Shown: one piece after another, positions 8,212-17,262 of the stretch | Position numbering within the stretch: position 1 is the stretch's first letter | Layout of the letters: each line of letters begins with the position of its first letter | Assembly (NCBI GenBank): GCA_934318045.1 | Contig: CAKREY010000009.1 | Location: forward strand, 27,295 to 91,294 | Origin: Coprococcus_C sp934318045 | GTDB lineage: Bacteria; Bacillota; Clostridia; Lachnospirales; Lachnospiraceae | Length of the DNA: 64,000 nt | Reading direction: 5' to 3' | The notes under the pieces: generated by a model | What the model saw: the letters and a program-made list of their open reading frames with translations, nothing else | Told to the model about the DNA's origin: nothing | The model's database searches: none | Position numbers and translations under genes: made by a program

Positions 8212-9102
8212 ATGGTAAATAATGATTCGATGGATATGATACTTGCGAAAGCACAGACACTGATTGAGGCGCTTCCGTACATACAGAAGTTCAATGGCAC
8301 ACGTGTCGTTGTCAAATACGGCGGCAGTGCTATGGTCGATGAGAACTTAAAATATAATGTAATCAAAGATGTTGCACTTTTGAAACTGATTGGTATGGAA
8401 CCGATCATCGTACACGGAGGAGGCAAGGAAATCAGTGCCTGGTTGAAGAAACTTGGCAAAGAATCCGAGTTTGTAAATGGCCTGCGTGTGACGGACGAAG
8501 AGACGCTCGATGTCGCTGAGATGGTGCTTTCCAAAGTCAACAAAAGCCTTGTATCCATGATGCAGAAACTCGGCCTGAAGGCAGTCGGTATCAGCGGAAA
8601 AGATGCCGGACTCCTGAAGGTGCGCAAGAAACTTTCCGGTGGCAAAGATATCGGTTATGTCGGAGAAGTGGTATCCTCAGACCATAAGATTCTCGATACC
8701 CTGATCGAAAATGATTTCATCCCGGTTATCGCACCGATCGGACTTGGTATCGACGATTATCATGGCTACAATATCAATGCCGATGATGCCGCCTGTGCAA
8801 TCGCAACTGCTATCCATGCAGAAAAGCTCGTATTCCTGACCGATATCGAAGGAGTATTTGTTGATCCGACGGACAAGTCTACGCTGATCTCCGAGATGGA
8901 TATCAACGAAGCACAGGAATTTATCGACAGCGGAGTTGTCGGCGGCGGTATGCTCCCGAAACTCACGAACTGCATCGAAGCAATGAAAAACGGTGTCTCT
9001 CGTGTGCATATGCTCGATGGACGTGTGGAACATTGCCTGCTTCTGGAGTTCTTCACACAGAAAGGTATCGGTACTGCAATTTTGAAGGAGCCATTGTTCT
9101 AG
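8212..9102 (+). CDS. argB: Acetylglutamate kinase
   Basis: ArgB phosphorylates N-acetylglutamate with ATP, the committed and often feedback-controlled step of arginine synthesis. The product is 296 residues. The amino-acid-kinase motifs VVKYGGSAM and PIIVHGGGKEIS are intact, and GVVGGGMLPKL lies near the C-terminus. An N-terminal helix (about residues 5-25, with IEALPYIQKF) resembles the extension found in arginine-inhibited, hexameric kinases, so feedback inhibition by arginine is likely (inference). I chose the ATG at 8212 because GGAGG lies eight bases before it. The longer reading from 8173 has no such site and begins inside a hairpin. It is the last arginine gene here. No argD or argF follows. 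Confidence 0.96.
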   Translation: MVNNDSMDMILAKAQTLIEALPYIQKFNGTRVVVKYGGSAMVDENLKYNVIKDVALLKLIGMEPIIVHGGGKEISAWLKKLGKESEFVNGLRVTDEETLDVAEMVLSKVNKSLVSMMQKLGLKAVGISGKDAGLLKVRKKLSGGKDIGYVGEVVSSDHKILDTLIENDFIPVIAPIGLGIDDYHGYNINADDAACAIATAIHAEKLVFLTDIEGVFVDPTDKSTLISEMDINEAQEFIDSGVVGGGMLPKLTNCIEAMKNGVSRVHMLDGRVEHCLLLEFFTQKGIGTAILKEPLF

Positions 9103-9205
9103 GATTCAGATACCGGAATATGCGGTCAGGCAGCCGGACGGGAATCAATCGCGATATGCGAAAGACCGGATGCGAAAAAACGTATGAATTTCATGAAAAT
9201 GATAC

Positions 9206-9244
9206 AAACTACCTCTGTAAATAACTGATTTATGGAGGTAGTTT
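9206..9244 (+). promoter_or_regulatory. Hairpin sequestering the ribosome binding site of the YdcZ-type gene
   Basis: Bases 9206-9215 are complementary to 9235-9244, an uninterrupted stem of about 10-11 bp. Its 3' arm contains the GGAGG ribosome binding site (9234-9238) and runs into six T residues (9242-9247). It can therefore both hide the start of the next gene and act as a weak terminator after argB. Confidence 0.6.
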
Positions 9245-9247
9245 TTT

Positions 9248-9688
9248 ATGTGGGGAATTATAGTCGCATTGATATCCGGTGCTCTGATGAGTGTCCAGGG
9301 TGTGTTTAATACAGGTGTTACAAAACAGACATCGACATGGCTCGCTTCCGCGTGGGTGGCATTCTCGGGCTTTTTGACTGCGATGTTTCTGTGGGCAATA
9401 TTCGAACGGAAACAGGCGGGGATTTTGTCGCTTGCACAGGTAGACCACAAATACATGCTGCTTGGTGGTGTCATCGGCGCGTTTATCACATGGACAGTCA
9501 TCACAGCGATGGCAGGCCTTGGTCCTGCGAAAGCGGTGCTGCTGATCGTCATCTCCCAGCTGCTGATCGCGTATCTGATTGAGCTTTTTGGATTGTTCGG
9601 AGTGGAAAAAGCAGTCTTTCAATGGACGAAGCTCGTTGGAATCCTGGTGTCTGTAGTCGGTTTTATCATTTTTCAATGGGAGAAGTGA
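9248..9688 (+). CDS. YdcZ/DUF606-type small drug/metabolite transporter
   Basis: A 146-residue inner-membrane protein with four predicted helices, about residues 3-20, 35-52, 70-90 plus a following helix to about 113, and 125-143. Its pattern (MWGIIVALISGALMSVQGVFNT at the N-terminus, broken here only for description, and LLGGVIGAFITW in the middle) fits the DUF606/YdcZ group of the drug/metabolite transporter superfamily. Half-size members of this group are thought to dimerise. The substrate is unknown. GGAGG lies nine bases before the ATG, but in a hairpin stem. It follows argB by 145 bp on the same strand, and a possible link to arginine metabolites is only positional. Confidence 0.82.
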   Translation: MWGIIVALISGALMSVQGVFNTGVTKQTSTWLASAWVAFSGFLTAMFLWAIFERKQAGILSLAQVDHKYMLLGGVIGAFITWTVITAMAGLGPAKAVLLIVISQLLIAYLIELFGLFGVEKAVFQWTKLVGILVSVVGFIIFQWEK

Positions 9689-9710
9689 TTTTTTTTCGTG
9701 AAAACGCCTA

Positions 9711-9739
9711 TTGTATTTCAGATGTAAGTTCGGTACAAT
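9711..9739 (+). promoter_or_regulatory. Promoter of comEA
   Basis: TTGTAT (9711-9716) and TACAAT (9734-9739) are separated by 17 bases, about 65 bases before the comEA start. Confidence 0.6.
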
Positions 9740-9803
9740 AAGCATATGTCTTGATTATGCATTATGGAATACCAGACTTTGATATAAGAAGGGAGTATTT
9801 TAT

Positions 9804-10457
9804 TTGCATAATATAAAAAAATGGATAGCGGGTATTGGAATTATCTGTATATGTCTGTTTGGTGGATGTGGTGAAAATGAAACGCTTTTATCTACGGAAA
9901 AACTGGTGGAGACAACCGGGCAGGCAAAGACAGAAGAAGATGCCGAAGCGATATCGTCGCAACCGGAGAAAGAAACAGAATTGGAACAGAAAACAGAAGC
10001 TGCACTGGTTGCAGTATATGTATGTGGTGCCGTAAACAATGCAGGTGTGTATTATGTTTCGCCGGATGCGATAAAAGAGACGGCAGTGCAGATGGCCGGA
10101 GGTTTCACGGAGGAAGCAGATTCGATGTATGTGAATCTTGCACAGCCGGTAACGTCTGGGGAGCGGATTTATATACCGACCAAAGAGGAAACTGCCGGGA
10201 TGTCATGGGAAACAGACGAGATACCTGGGCACAATCAGGACGAAGCTGTGCAGGAGGATTCCGGAAAAGTAAATATCAATACCGCGACAAAAGAAGAATT
10301 GATGACGCTTCCCGGAATCGGCGAGAGCAAGGCAGATGCGATTATCGCATATAGAGAAGCCCAGGGGAATTTCCATAACGCAGAAGAATTGATGAACATC
10401 GATGGAATTAAAGAGGGCGTATATAATAAAATAAAAGATTTGATTATTGTAGGATGA
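9804..10457 (+). CDS. comEA: ComEA-family DNA-binding lipoprotein
   Basis: ComEA binds incoming double-stranded DNA at the outside of the membrane during transformation. The 217-residue product starts with a signal peptide ending in the lipobox FGGC near residue 23, so it is probably a lipoprotein rather than a single-pass protein. A Thr/Glu-rich linker is followed by an SLBB domain (VYVCGAVNNAGVYYV, about 72-130) and a C-terminal helix-hairpin-helix pair (NINTATKEELMTLPGIGESKA and NIDGIKEGVYNKIKDL). The start is TTG at 9804, with GGGAG seven bases upstream and no ATG in frame nearby. It lies 10 bp before a response regulator, and comEC is 4 kb downstream. Whether this organism is naturally transformable is unknown. 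Confidence 0.9.
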   Translation: MHNIKKWIAGIGIICICLFGGCGENETLLSTEKLVETTGQAKTEEDAEAISSQPEKETELEQKTEAALVAVYVCGAVNNAGVYYVSPDAIKETAVQMAGGFTEEADSMYVNLAQPVTSGERIYIPTKEETAGMSWETDEIPGHNQDEAVQEDSGKVNINTATKEELMTLPGIGESKADAIIAYREAQGNFHNAEELMNIDGIKEGVYNKIKDLIIVG

Positions 10458-10467
10458 GGTGTAAAGA

Positions 10468-11154
10468 ATGAAAAAAATTTTGGTGGTAGATGATGAAAAG
10501 TCAATCGTGAAAGGAATTAAATTCAGCCTGGAACAGGATGATATGCATGTCGATGCCGCATATGACGGAGAGGAAGCACTGGAACTTGCAAAGGCAAATC
10601 ATTATGATATGATCCTTCTTGACATCATGCTCCCTGGGCACAGCGGTTTGGAAGTCTGTCAGATGATCCGGGAATTTTCGGATGTTCCGATTATCATGCT
10701 CACTGCAAAAGGCGAGGATATGGATAAGATCCTGGGACTTGAATACGGAGCAGATGATTACATAACCAAACCATTCAATATTCTGGAAGTGAAAGCACGG
10801 ATGAAGGCAATCTTCCGCAGAAATGGAAAGACCGACCCGGAACAGGGAAATCAAAAAGTAATTGAGACAAAGGGCTTGAAAATTGATGTGGACAGCCGGC
10901 GTGTTTATATTGATGACAAGGAAGTAAACCTGACTGCAAAAGAGTTTGAACTGGTATATCTGCTTGTGTCAAATCCGAACAAAGTTTATTCCAGAGAGCA
11001 GCTTCTGAAGACAATCTGGGGCGCGTCTTATCCTGGAGATGCGAGAACGGTGGATGTACATGTAAGGCGTTTGCGTGAAAAGATAGAAGCAACACCTGCC
11101 GATCCAAAATATATTCATACAAAATGGGGCGTGGGATATTATTTCCACGACTAA
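10468..11154 (+). CDS. OmpR/PhoB-family response regulator
   Basis: A 228-residue two-component regulator. The receiver domain (1-120) has the acidic pair D8/D9, phospho-acceptor D52 in LLDIMLPG, T79 and K101. The winged-helix DNA-binding domain (about 130-226) ends in the typical TVDVHVRRLREKIE and WGVGYYF. It is probably activated by the histidine kinase encoded at 12267, whose gene is separated from it by an inverted adenosine deaminase gene. Its stop overlaps the deaminase stop by four bases. It follows comEA by 10 bp on one transcript. Targets are unknown. The joined comEA and downstream comEC and GerMN genes suggest a cell-envelope or competence role (inference). Confidence 0.93.
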   Translation: MKKILVVDDEKSIVKGIKFSLEQDDMHVDAAYDGEEALELAKANHYDMILLDIMLPGHSGLEVCQMIREFSDVPIIMLTAKGEDMDKILGLEYGADDYITKPFNILEVKARMKAIFRRNGKTDPEQGNQKVIETKGLKIDVDSRRVYIDDKEVNLTAKEFELVYLLVSNPNKVYSREQLLKTIWGASYPGDARTVDVHVRRLREKIEATPADPKYIHTKWGVGYYFHD

Positions 11155-12119
11155 CAAAGATAAAAAAGCTGATTTTTTACAGAATCATCCGCAAAGGAGA
11201 TTTCCACACTGTTTCGATAGAGCGTGCGGAGATCTTCTTTTTTTATCCCCAGACTGGAAAGTGCAAATTGATATTCATTTGTACAGGTTGTATGGCTGAC
11301 TGTGCGGTTGTCTGTATTGACAGTTGCCAGAATGCCATAATCTAAAAATGCACGGAGCGGGTAGGCTTCTTTTTGGGTCACTGCTTTTGTCTGAAAGTTG
11401 GAAGTCGGGCATAGCTCGAATCCGAGGCGTGCGTTTTTACAAGCGGAAAGAAGCTCCGTGTCATTATAGCAGGCGATGCCGTGTCCAACACGTCTTGCAC
11501 CGTATGCAAGCGCGAGCGCAACATTTTTTGCCCGTCCACATTCGCCCGAGTGGATTGTAAAAGGAACGCAAAGACGGTTTGCTTTCTGAAATAATTCTTT
11601 GAATTCTTCGTTTGGAAAACCGGCCTCATCGCCGGCCAGATCGAGGGCACAGACACCTGTTCCGAGGAATTCTTTTGTATACTTCAGTACTTGCAGATTC
11701 TGCTCCAAACTATGGTGACGCATAGCACATAAAATTAAATTTGTAAAGACTCCATAACGGTCAAATGCTTTTTGGCATCCATATATGGCTGCCTGGATTA
11801 CATCTGGCAAAGTGAGTGAGTCATTCACACTCAAAGCAGGTGCAAACCGGATTTCCATATAGCGGACATTTTCAGCGGCAGCCTGTTTTACGACGTCGAC
11901 GACCGCATCGCGGATATGTTCTTTTGTCTGCAGGCAGGAGACCGGAAGATGAAAACGGGTCAGGTATTCGGCCAGGGATGTGCAGTTTTGGGGTGCGGTG
12001 AGCTCTGCCTGATCCAGGTCGGAAAGCGATAGCGCGTGCATAATAAAACTGCGGCTTAAAGAGCCATCTAAATGGCAGTGCAAATCGATTTTTGGCATTG
12101 TAACCGGTTCAAAATCCAT
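11151..12119 (-). CDS. add: Adenosine deaminase
   Basis: Deaminates adenosine or deoxyadenosine to inosine forms in purine salvage. The 322-residue protein shows the zinc-binding HCHLDGS near residue 13, HSGECG, RRVGHGIA and the catalytic NTDN segment, so the metal site is complete. The start at 12119 has GGAGG seven bases upstream. It is convergent with the response regulator and overlaps its last four bases. It has its own promoter divergent from that of the histidine kinase. Its position inside a two-component system operon, on the opposite strand, points to an insertion or inversion event. No terminator is visible at the convergent overlap, so antisense transcription into the regulator is possible. 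Confidence 0.94.
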   Translation of the reverse strand: MDFEPVTMPKIDLHCHLDGSLSRSFIMHALSLSDLDQAELTAPQNCTSLAEYLTRFHLPVSCLQTKEHIRDAVVDVVKQAAAENVRYMEIRFAPALSVNDSLTLPDVIQAAIYGCQKAFDRYGVFTNLILCAMRHHSLEQNLQVLKYTKEFLGTGVCALDLAGDEAGFPNEEFKELFQKANRLCVPFTIHSGECGRAKNVALALAYGARRVGHGIACYNDTELLSACKNARLGFELCPTSNFQTKAVTQKEAYPLRAFLDYGILATVNTDNRTVSHTTCTNEYQFALSSLGIKKEDLRTLYRNSVEISFADDSVKNQLFYLC

Positions 12120-12167
12120 AAGTGTTCCTCCTGCGAAAATGGTAAGTGTATGTCAATCTCTTTTACC

Positions 12168-12196
12168 ATCATATCAATTCTGACAGGAATGTACAA
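12168..12196 (-). promoter_or_regulatory. Promoter of add
   Basis: On the minus strand TTGTAC (12191-12196) and TATGAT (12168-12173) are spaced by 17 bases, about 50 bases before add. It is back to back with the kinase promoter. Confidence 0.6.
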
Positions 12197-12201
12197 GTGT
12201 C

Positions 12202-12230
12202 TTGAAGCAGAAGATAGGGTGTGTTATAGT
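12202..12230 (+). promoter_or_regulatory. Promoter of the histidine kinase operon
   Basis: TTGAAG (12202-12207) and TATAGT (12225-12230) are spaced by 17 bases, about 37 bases before the kinase start. Confidence 0.6.
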
Positions 12231-12266
12231 AGTTATATTCTATGACAAGGACGGAAAACGAGAGTC

Positions 12267-13781
12267 ATGAAGGAAAAAGACATAGTTGAGCAGAAAAATG
12301 AAAAGAAGAAATTAAAAAAACGGGAGCAGGCAGAAAAGAAAGAACATAAGCATATGGGTATCAGCCTGCGTGGGTTTGTGACAGTGTGGATTGTTTTTTT
12401 GTGCGCAGGTGTATTGCTCGCGTATTCTTTGCTGTCCAGCCGCCTTTACAAACAGCGGTACCAGGAACAATTGGAGAAAAATGTCATTTCGCAGGCTGCA
12501 TATCTTGAAAAAAACCTGTCCGAAAATGATATGTCCGTTACAAAGCCGCTTGATCTAAGTCTGCAGCTTGAGAGTGTCGCAACAGCACTCTACGGAAGAG
12601 TTTTGGTTGTAAACAGGGATTACTCGGTTGCAAAAGATACATATGGAAACCGGGACGGTGCACAGATTATAAATGCGGATGTGATTTCTGTTATGCGCGG
12701 ACAAAGCGTCGATAAGATGCTGAAAAAAGACGGATATCTTCTGTATATGACTGCGGTAAAAAAAGGGGATCAGATATTGGGAGTTCTGATCATACAGGCA
12801 TCTACAGACAGTATCGAAGTGGTGGAAAAACGTGTGGAGCGCCGGAACTGGCTGTCGTTTGTATGTATTATGATAATGTGTGTATGTGCAGCATATGCAA
12901 TTGGAAATGCTTGCGCGCGTGGCATTAAACGAATCAATCACCAGATGGAAATCGCAGGGGAAGGACAGCTGGAGAAGAAAATCCCGGTACGTGGATTCAA
13001 AGAGTTTAAGCAGCTGACAGAACGATATAACACGACGATTTCCAAACTGATGGTGATCGACTCGACCAGACAGGAGTTTGTGTCAAATGTATCGCATGAA
13101 CTGAAAACACCAATTACTTCCATGAAGGTACTTGCGGATTCTCTGATCCAGAATGAATCGGCAGATCTTGCAATGTATAAAGAATTTATGACAGACATTG
13201 TGGAAGAGATTGACCGGGAAAGTAAGATTATTACAGATCTTCTTACGCTTGTGAAGATGGACAAAAAAACATCTGCCATGAATCTGGAGGAAATCAATAT
13301 CAATGAGCTCCTCGAAGTCATCCTTAAGCGTGTGACACCGATTGCGAAAAGCAGGGGGATTCAGATTACTTATGAGAGTTATAGGGATGTGACTGCTTAT
13401 GTAGATGAAGTGAAATTGAGCCTGGCACTCACAAATATTATAGAAAATGCAGTGAAGTATAATGTGGACAATGGCTGGGTGAAGGTGACATTGAATGCAG
13501 ATCACAGAAATTTTTATGTGAAAGTTGCAGATTCCGGTGTTGGTATTCCGGATGATTGCAAGGAACATGTTTTTGAACGTTTCTATCGGGTAGATAAAGC
13601 CCGGAGCAGAGATACCGGCGGCACGGGACTCGGCCTGGCAATTACCAAAAGCGTTATAGTTATGCACAAAGGCTCTATAAGGCTTTATAGCGAGGCGGGA
13701 GAAGGAACCACCTTTACAATTCGGATTCCTTTGAAACTGGAAGTAGAAAATGACAATACCGGGAAGGAGGAGACAACATGA
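12267..13781 (+). CDS. Membrane sensor histidine kinase
   Basis: A 504-residue sensor kinase. A lysine-rich cytoplasmic tail (1-32) is followed by TM1 (about 33-55), an extracellular sensor of about 140 residues, TM2 (about 195-215) and HAMP. HisKA follows, with phospho-accepting H277 in SNVSHELKTP, and then HATPase_c with NIIENAVKYN, DSGVGIP and GGTGLGLAI. All catalytic boxes are intact. It most likely pairs with the OmpR-type regulator at 10468, since no other regulator is near and the families match. It overlaps the next gene (GerMN lipoprotein) by four bases. The ligand is unknown. The downstream lipoprotein could modulate the sensor, as accessory lipoproteins do in WalK-like systems (inference). 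Confidence 0.93.
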   Translation: MKEKDIVEQKNEKKKLKKREQAEKKEHKHMGISLRGFVTVWIVFLCAGVLLAYSLLSSRLYKQRYQEQLEKNVISQAAYLEKNLSENDMSVTKPLDLSLQLESVATALYGRVLVVNRDYSVAKDTYGNRDGAQIINADVISVMRGQSVDKMLKKDGYLLYMTAVKKGDQILGVLIIQASTDSIEVVEKRVERRNWLSFVCIMIMCVCAAYAIGNACARGIKRINHQMEIAGEGQLEKKIPVRGFKEFKQLTERYNTTISKLMVIDSTRQEFVSNVSHELKTPITSMKVLADSLIQNESADLAMYKEFMTDIVEEIDRESKIITDLLTLVKMDKKTSAMNLEEININELLEVILKRVTPIAKSRGIQITYESYRDVTAYVDEVKLSLALTNIIENAVKYNVDNGWVKVTLNADHRNFYVKVADSGVGIPDDCKEHVFERFYRVDKARSRDTGGTGLGLAITKSVIVMHKGSIRLYSEAGEGTTFTIRIPLKLEVENDNTGKEETT

Positions 13782-14659
13782 AAAGATGGATTCGAATCTC
13801 TCTGATTTTTGCGATGTGTTTCTGCCTGGCTGGATGTGAAAAAAAACAGGAGACGAAGGAACCTGCCCAGTCAGAAAATATGATCCATTTATTCCAGGTC
13901 AAAGAGAATCAGGTTGTTCTTGCTTCGGAGGATTATCAGTTGAAAACACCGGATGTCCTATCGACGAGTGTGGAAGATGTTATGACAAAATTGATGACGC
14001 TTCCGGAAAGCCGGATTGAATCGTATACTTATATGATAGCGGAAGACAGTAGTGTACAAATGGAACTGACATTGAAAGAAGGAGACTATCAGGCGGAAGA
14101 TACGATGCTGCTTATGGCAGCGGTTACGAAGACGTTGTTTCAATTAGAAGCAATTGATGGGATAGAACTTTCGTTGAAGGATTCTTTTGGTGAAATAAAA
14201 GTAAAACAATCGTTTGGCAGGTCTTCTTTTTATTACTATGATTATGAGGAACCGGCGTTAAATCAGGAAAATGTTACGCTCTATGTACCGGATGATCAGG
14301 GAACGATGTTAAGAAAAGTGGTAGTAAAAGAAACTGCGGCACCACAGGTTTCGAATCAGGAACTTATCGTACGGGAACTTGTTAAAATGGGAGTTTTGCC
14401 ACAGAATACAAAAGTGAACCAGGTGTCTGTTTATGGAACTACGTGTTATCTGGATTTATCAGGTGAATTTTTGTATAGCATAGGAAACAGTACTCCCGAT
14501 CTGACGTTGTATGCGTTGGTGGATTCCATTATCGCACAGACGGGTATCGACAATGTACAAATCCTTGTAGATGGCGAGCTGGAAAAGACATATAGAAATG
14601 TGGCAGATATCAGTGAGCCGCTCTCGTTCAATTCGGATTTTGTAGAAAAAGAAAATTAA
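13778..14659 (+). CDS. GerMN-domain lipoprotein
   Basis: A 293-residue extracytoplasmic lipoprotein. The signal peptide ends in the lipobox CLAGC near residue 20. A GerMN domain is recognisable in the C-terminal half (LIVRELVKMGVLP, then VYGTTCYLDLSGEFL). The N-terminal half may hold a divergent second copy. GerMN proteins occur in spore germination (GerM) and as partners of sensor kinases (LpqB-like, YcdF/WalHI-like arrangements). Its start overlaps the kinase stop (ATGA), which argues for the second role here. comEC follows 11 bp later. The ligand and partner are unproven. Confidence 0.82.
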   Translation: MKRWIRISLIFAMCFCLAGCEKKQETKEPAQSENMIHLFQVKENQVVLASEDYQLKTPDVLSTSVEDVMTKLMTLPESRIESYTYMIAEDSSVQMELTLKEGDYQAEDTMLLMAAVTKTLFQLEAIDGIELSLKDSFGEIKVKQSFGRSSFYYYDYEEPALNQENVTLYVPDDQGTMLRKVVVKETAAPQVSNQELIVRELVKMGVLPQNTKVNQVSVYGTTCYLDLSGEFLYSIGNSTPDLTLYALVDSIIAQTGIDNVQILVDGELEKTYRNVADISEPLSFNSDFVEKEN

Positions 14660-14670
14660 AAAGGAGATTT

Positions 14671-17169
14671 ATGAAAAGACCATTATTTTTTGTGGCTTTG
14701 GCGTATGCACTTGGAGAGGTGATCGGCATTTACACAAAAACGGTGGAGCAGATAGGCATAGTGTTTGCTGTGCTTGTGTTTGCTATTGTCTATTTCATGA
14801 TGTATAAAAAGAAAAAAAGCATGTGGATGATTCCGATAGGCATTGCGCTTGGAGTTGTCCATGCTTTTTTTCGTATACCGGCGATGCTGAAAACCCCGGC
14901 GGAAATCACTGCGTATGAGGAAACAGACTACCAAATTGTAACATATCAAAAAGAAGAAATATCCCGGGAAATCTGTAATGTAGCAGGAATCATAGTAGGA
15001 GAGGATGGGAATGCATATATATTGCAGGTGCTTGAAAGTGATTGCAAGCAGATTGAAAAACGTCGGATCCTGATTCGTGGAATGGAAAATCCGGATGTCT
15101 CAATCTCGGATATCGTACAGGTAACAGGAGAGTATATGACGTTTCAAAAAGAATCCAATCCGGGAGCTTTTCCGTCTGCTGTTTATTATTATGCGCGAGG
15201 CGTAACAGGATATTTCTATCAGCCGGAAATCCATAGGATTGGCGATTCCGTGGAAAAAGGACGATTCGTGCAATGCATGCATGAGTTATACCGGTGGAAA
15301 CGCGCACTTTGTTTGTTGCGCAGCCGGCTGGACCGGCGGCTTACCTGTCTGCTTCCGGAGGAATCGGCAGCTTTATTTTCAGGTATTTTATTGGGCGACA
15401 AGACAGAAATCACACAGGAAACAAAGCGATTGTACCAGGTTGGTGGAATCGCCCATGTGCTTGCAATTTCGGGGCTGCACGTCTCGATGGCCGGAACTTT
15501 GATATTTAAACTGCTTCGGAGAATGCGGCTTCCGTATCTTCCGTCCGGGTTGCTGGCGATTTTTTTCATATGGGGATATGGGATCTTCACAGGCATGAGC
15601 CTGGCGACGATACGGGCAGTCTGGATGTTTGCTATCTCGATAGTGGCGCAGATACTGGGCCGAAACTATGATATGCCGACCTCGATGGGCCTTGCACTTT
15701 TGTGTATGCTGCTCGTCAATCCGGCCCGCATCCTTGACACAGGGGTACAGCTAAGCTATATGGCGATCGCGGGAGTTGCTTTTGGAAGATATATCTTACG
15801 ACAATTGCATCGAAATCAAAAATTCCGAAAGTTTGAAAAAAAGCACCGGATCCGGTTCAGAGTGGTACAAAGTCTTTTGTATTCCGTGACGTTAAATAGC
15901 ATGATGCTGCCGGCTCTTGCAAAATGCTATTATACGATTTCGACATATGCATGGATTGTCAACCTTCTTGCGATTCCTCTTATGGCGGTCGTGGTTGTGA
16001 GCGGCTGGGCAGGGATTGCATGTTCCGTTTTTTCAATTAAACTTGGGACACTTGCAATCTTTCCCGGAAATCTGGTTTTGCGTGGATATGATCTGCTTTG
16101 CAAAGCAACATTAAAACTCCCCGGAAATACTATTTGCACCGGAACCGTGAGCTTGTTACAGATGCTTGCCTGGTACGGAGGTATTTTCTTTTTGATGTGT
16201 GTACTCCATAAGAATATGCGAAAGCACGCACGCGAGACAATCTATAAATATACAGGCAGATATTTCGGGCGCAGGCAGATTGTGTGGTATTGTATATGGA
16301 GTACTGCGCTTTGGTGTAGCATGGAATGCCTTGCGCAATGCACGCTATGGAAGATGCAACGCAAAGAAGCGGTCTGTTTCCTGGATGTTGGACAGGGTGA
16401 TGGGATATTGATTCGGTCGGAAAAAGGAACCCATATTGTGATTGATGGTGGTTCGACAAGTCAGTCTGCGGCAGGTGCATATACGATACTGCCGGCACTA
16501 AAGGCGCAAGGCATGTGCCGCGTGGATTATTGGTTCATAACGCATACGGATGCAGACCATATCAATGGATTGAAAGAGATACTTGAGATGGGTGATCTGG
16601 CCCAGATTCAGATAAAGACGATCGTCTTTTCGGCATATATTGAGGAGGATGAAGCGTGGAATGAACTCGCAGAAGCAATCAATCATGCGGGAATTCCTAT
16701 CTCCTGGATGCAGGAAGCGGATGCGGTATATGACGAGAGTTTTTGGCTGACCTGCCTTCATCCGGGAGCTTCATACCATCCGGCGGATAAAAATGCAGCC
16801 AGTCTCGCTTTTGCATATGAATCCGAGCGCATGTGTCTTCTTTTTACAGGAGATATGGATGCGGATGCAGTGAAGGATATGATGGAAACTCCCGCATATG
16901 TAGAGTGTGGAAATAAATTTTCGAAAAAAGATATCGCGACGCCGGGAGAACCTAAACACCGGTTTGACTGTATCAAAATTCCGCACCATGGATCCAAATA
17001 TTCGTATAGTACTGCACTTTACGCAGACGCCGAATACGGAGTGGTTTCCTGTGGGAAAAACAACCGTTATGGGCATCCGCATACGGAAGTTGTAGAAGGG
17101 TTAGAAGCAGAACATGTACGTATATTGCGAACCGATGAAGATGGGGCAGTTTTCTTCCGGGCGCGGTGA
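14671..17169 (+). CDS. comEC: ComEC/Rec2-family DNA uptake channel
   Basis: ComEC is the membrane channel, and probably nuclease, that passes a single DNA strand into the cell during transformation. The 832-residue protein has an N-terminal pair of helices and a DUF4131-type soluble part (to about 210). The Competence transmembrane domain (about 235-530) includes HVLAISGLHVSMAG. The C-terminal metallo-beta-lactamase-like domain has DVGQGDGILIRSE, IDGGS and HTDADHINGL. All expected parts are present, and the C-terminal metal-site histidines and aspartates are intact. AAAGGAG precedes the ATG. It sits in one transcript with the kinase and GerMN gene, while comEA lies upstream of the split. A comEB-like gene is absent. 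Confidence 0.94.
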   Translation: MKRPLFFVALAYALGEVIGIYTKTVEQIGIVFAVLVFAIVYFMMYKKKKSMWMIPIGIALGVVHAFFRIPAMLKTPAEITAYEETDYQIVTYQKEEISREICNVAGIIVGEDGNAYILQVLESDCKQIEKRRILIRGMENPDVSISDIVQVTGEYMTFQKESNPGAFPSAVYYYARGVTGYFYQPEIHRIGDSVEKGRFVQCMHELYRWKRALCLLRSRLDRRLTCLLPEESAALFSGILLGDKTEITQETKRLYQVGGIAHVLAISGLHVSMAGTLIFKLLRRMRLPYLPSGLLAIFFIWGYGIFTGMSLATIRAVWMFAISIVAQILGRNYDMPTSMGLALLCMLLVNPARILDTGVQLSYMAIAGVAFGRYILRQLHRNQKFRKFEKKHRIRFRVVQSLLYSVTLNSMMLPALAKCYYTISTYAWIVNLLAIPLMAVVVVSGWAGIACSVFSIKLGTLAIFPGNLVLRGYDLLCKATLKLPGNTICTGTVSLLQMLAWYGGIFFLMCVLHKNMRKHARETIYKYTGRYFGRRQIVWYCIWSTALWCSMECLAQCTLWKMQRKEAVCFLDVGQGDGILIRSEKGTHIVIDGGSTSQSAAGAYTILPALKAQGMCRVDYWFITHTDADHINGLKEILEMGDLAQIQIKTIVFSAYIEEDEAWNELAEAINHAGIPISWMQEADAVYDESFWLTCLHPGASYHPADKNAASLAFAYESERMCLLFTGDMDADAVKDMMETPAYVECGNKFSKKDIATPGEPKHRFDCIKIPHHGSKYSYSTALYADAEYGVVSCGKNNRYGHPHTEVVEGLEAEHVRILRTDEDGAVFFRAR

Positions 17170-17262
17170 TGGTACAAACATGCATCGATATCTGATTGTA
17201 TGAAAGCTGTGGAAGACAGGTGTCTTTTCGATTGAAAAATAGCTGTAAAAGAAATGATATCG

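Noticed and set aside
9033..9224. Open frame overlapping the end of argB
   Set aside because: It lies mostly inside argB in another frame, lacks a ribosome binding site and has no recognisable content.
16156..16498. Minus-strand open frames across comEC
   Set aside because: They are shadows of comEC in other frames, without ribosome binding sites or family motifs.
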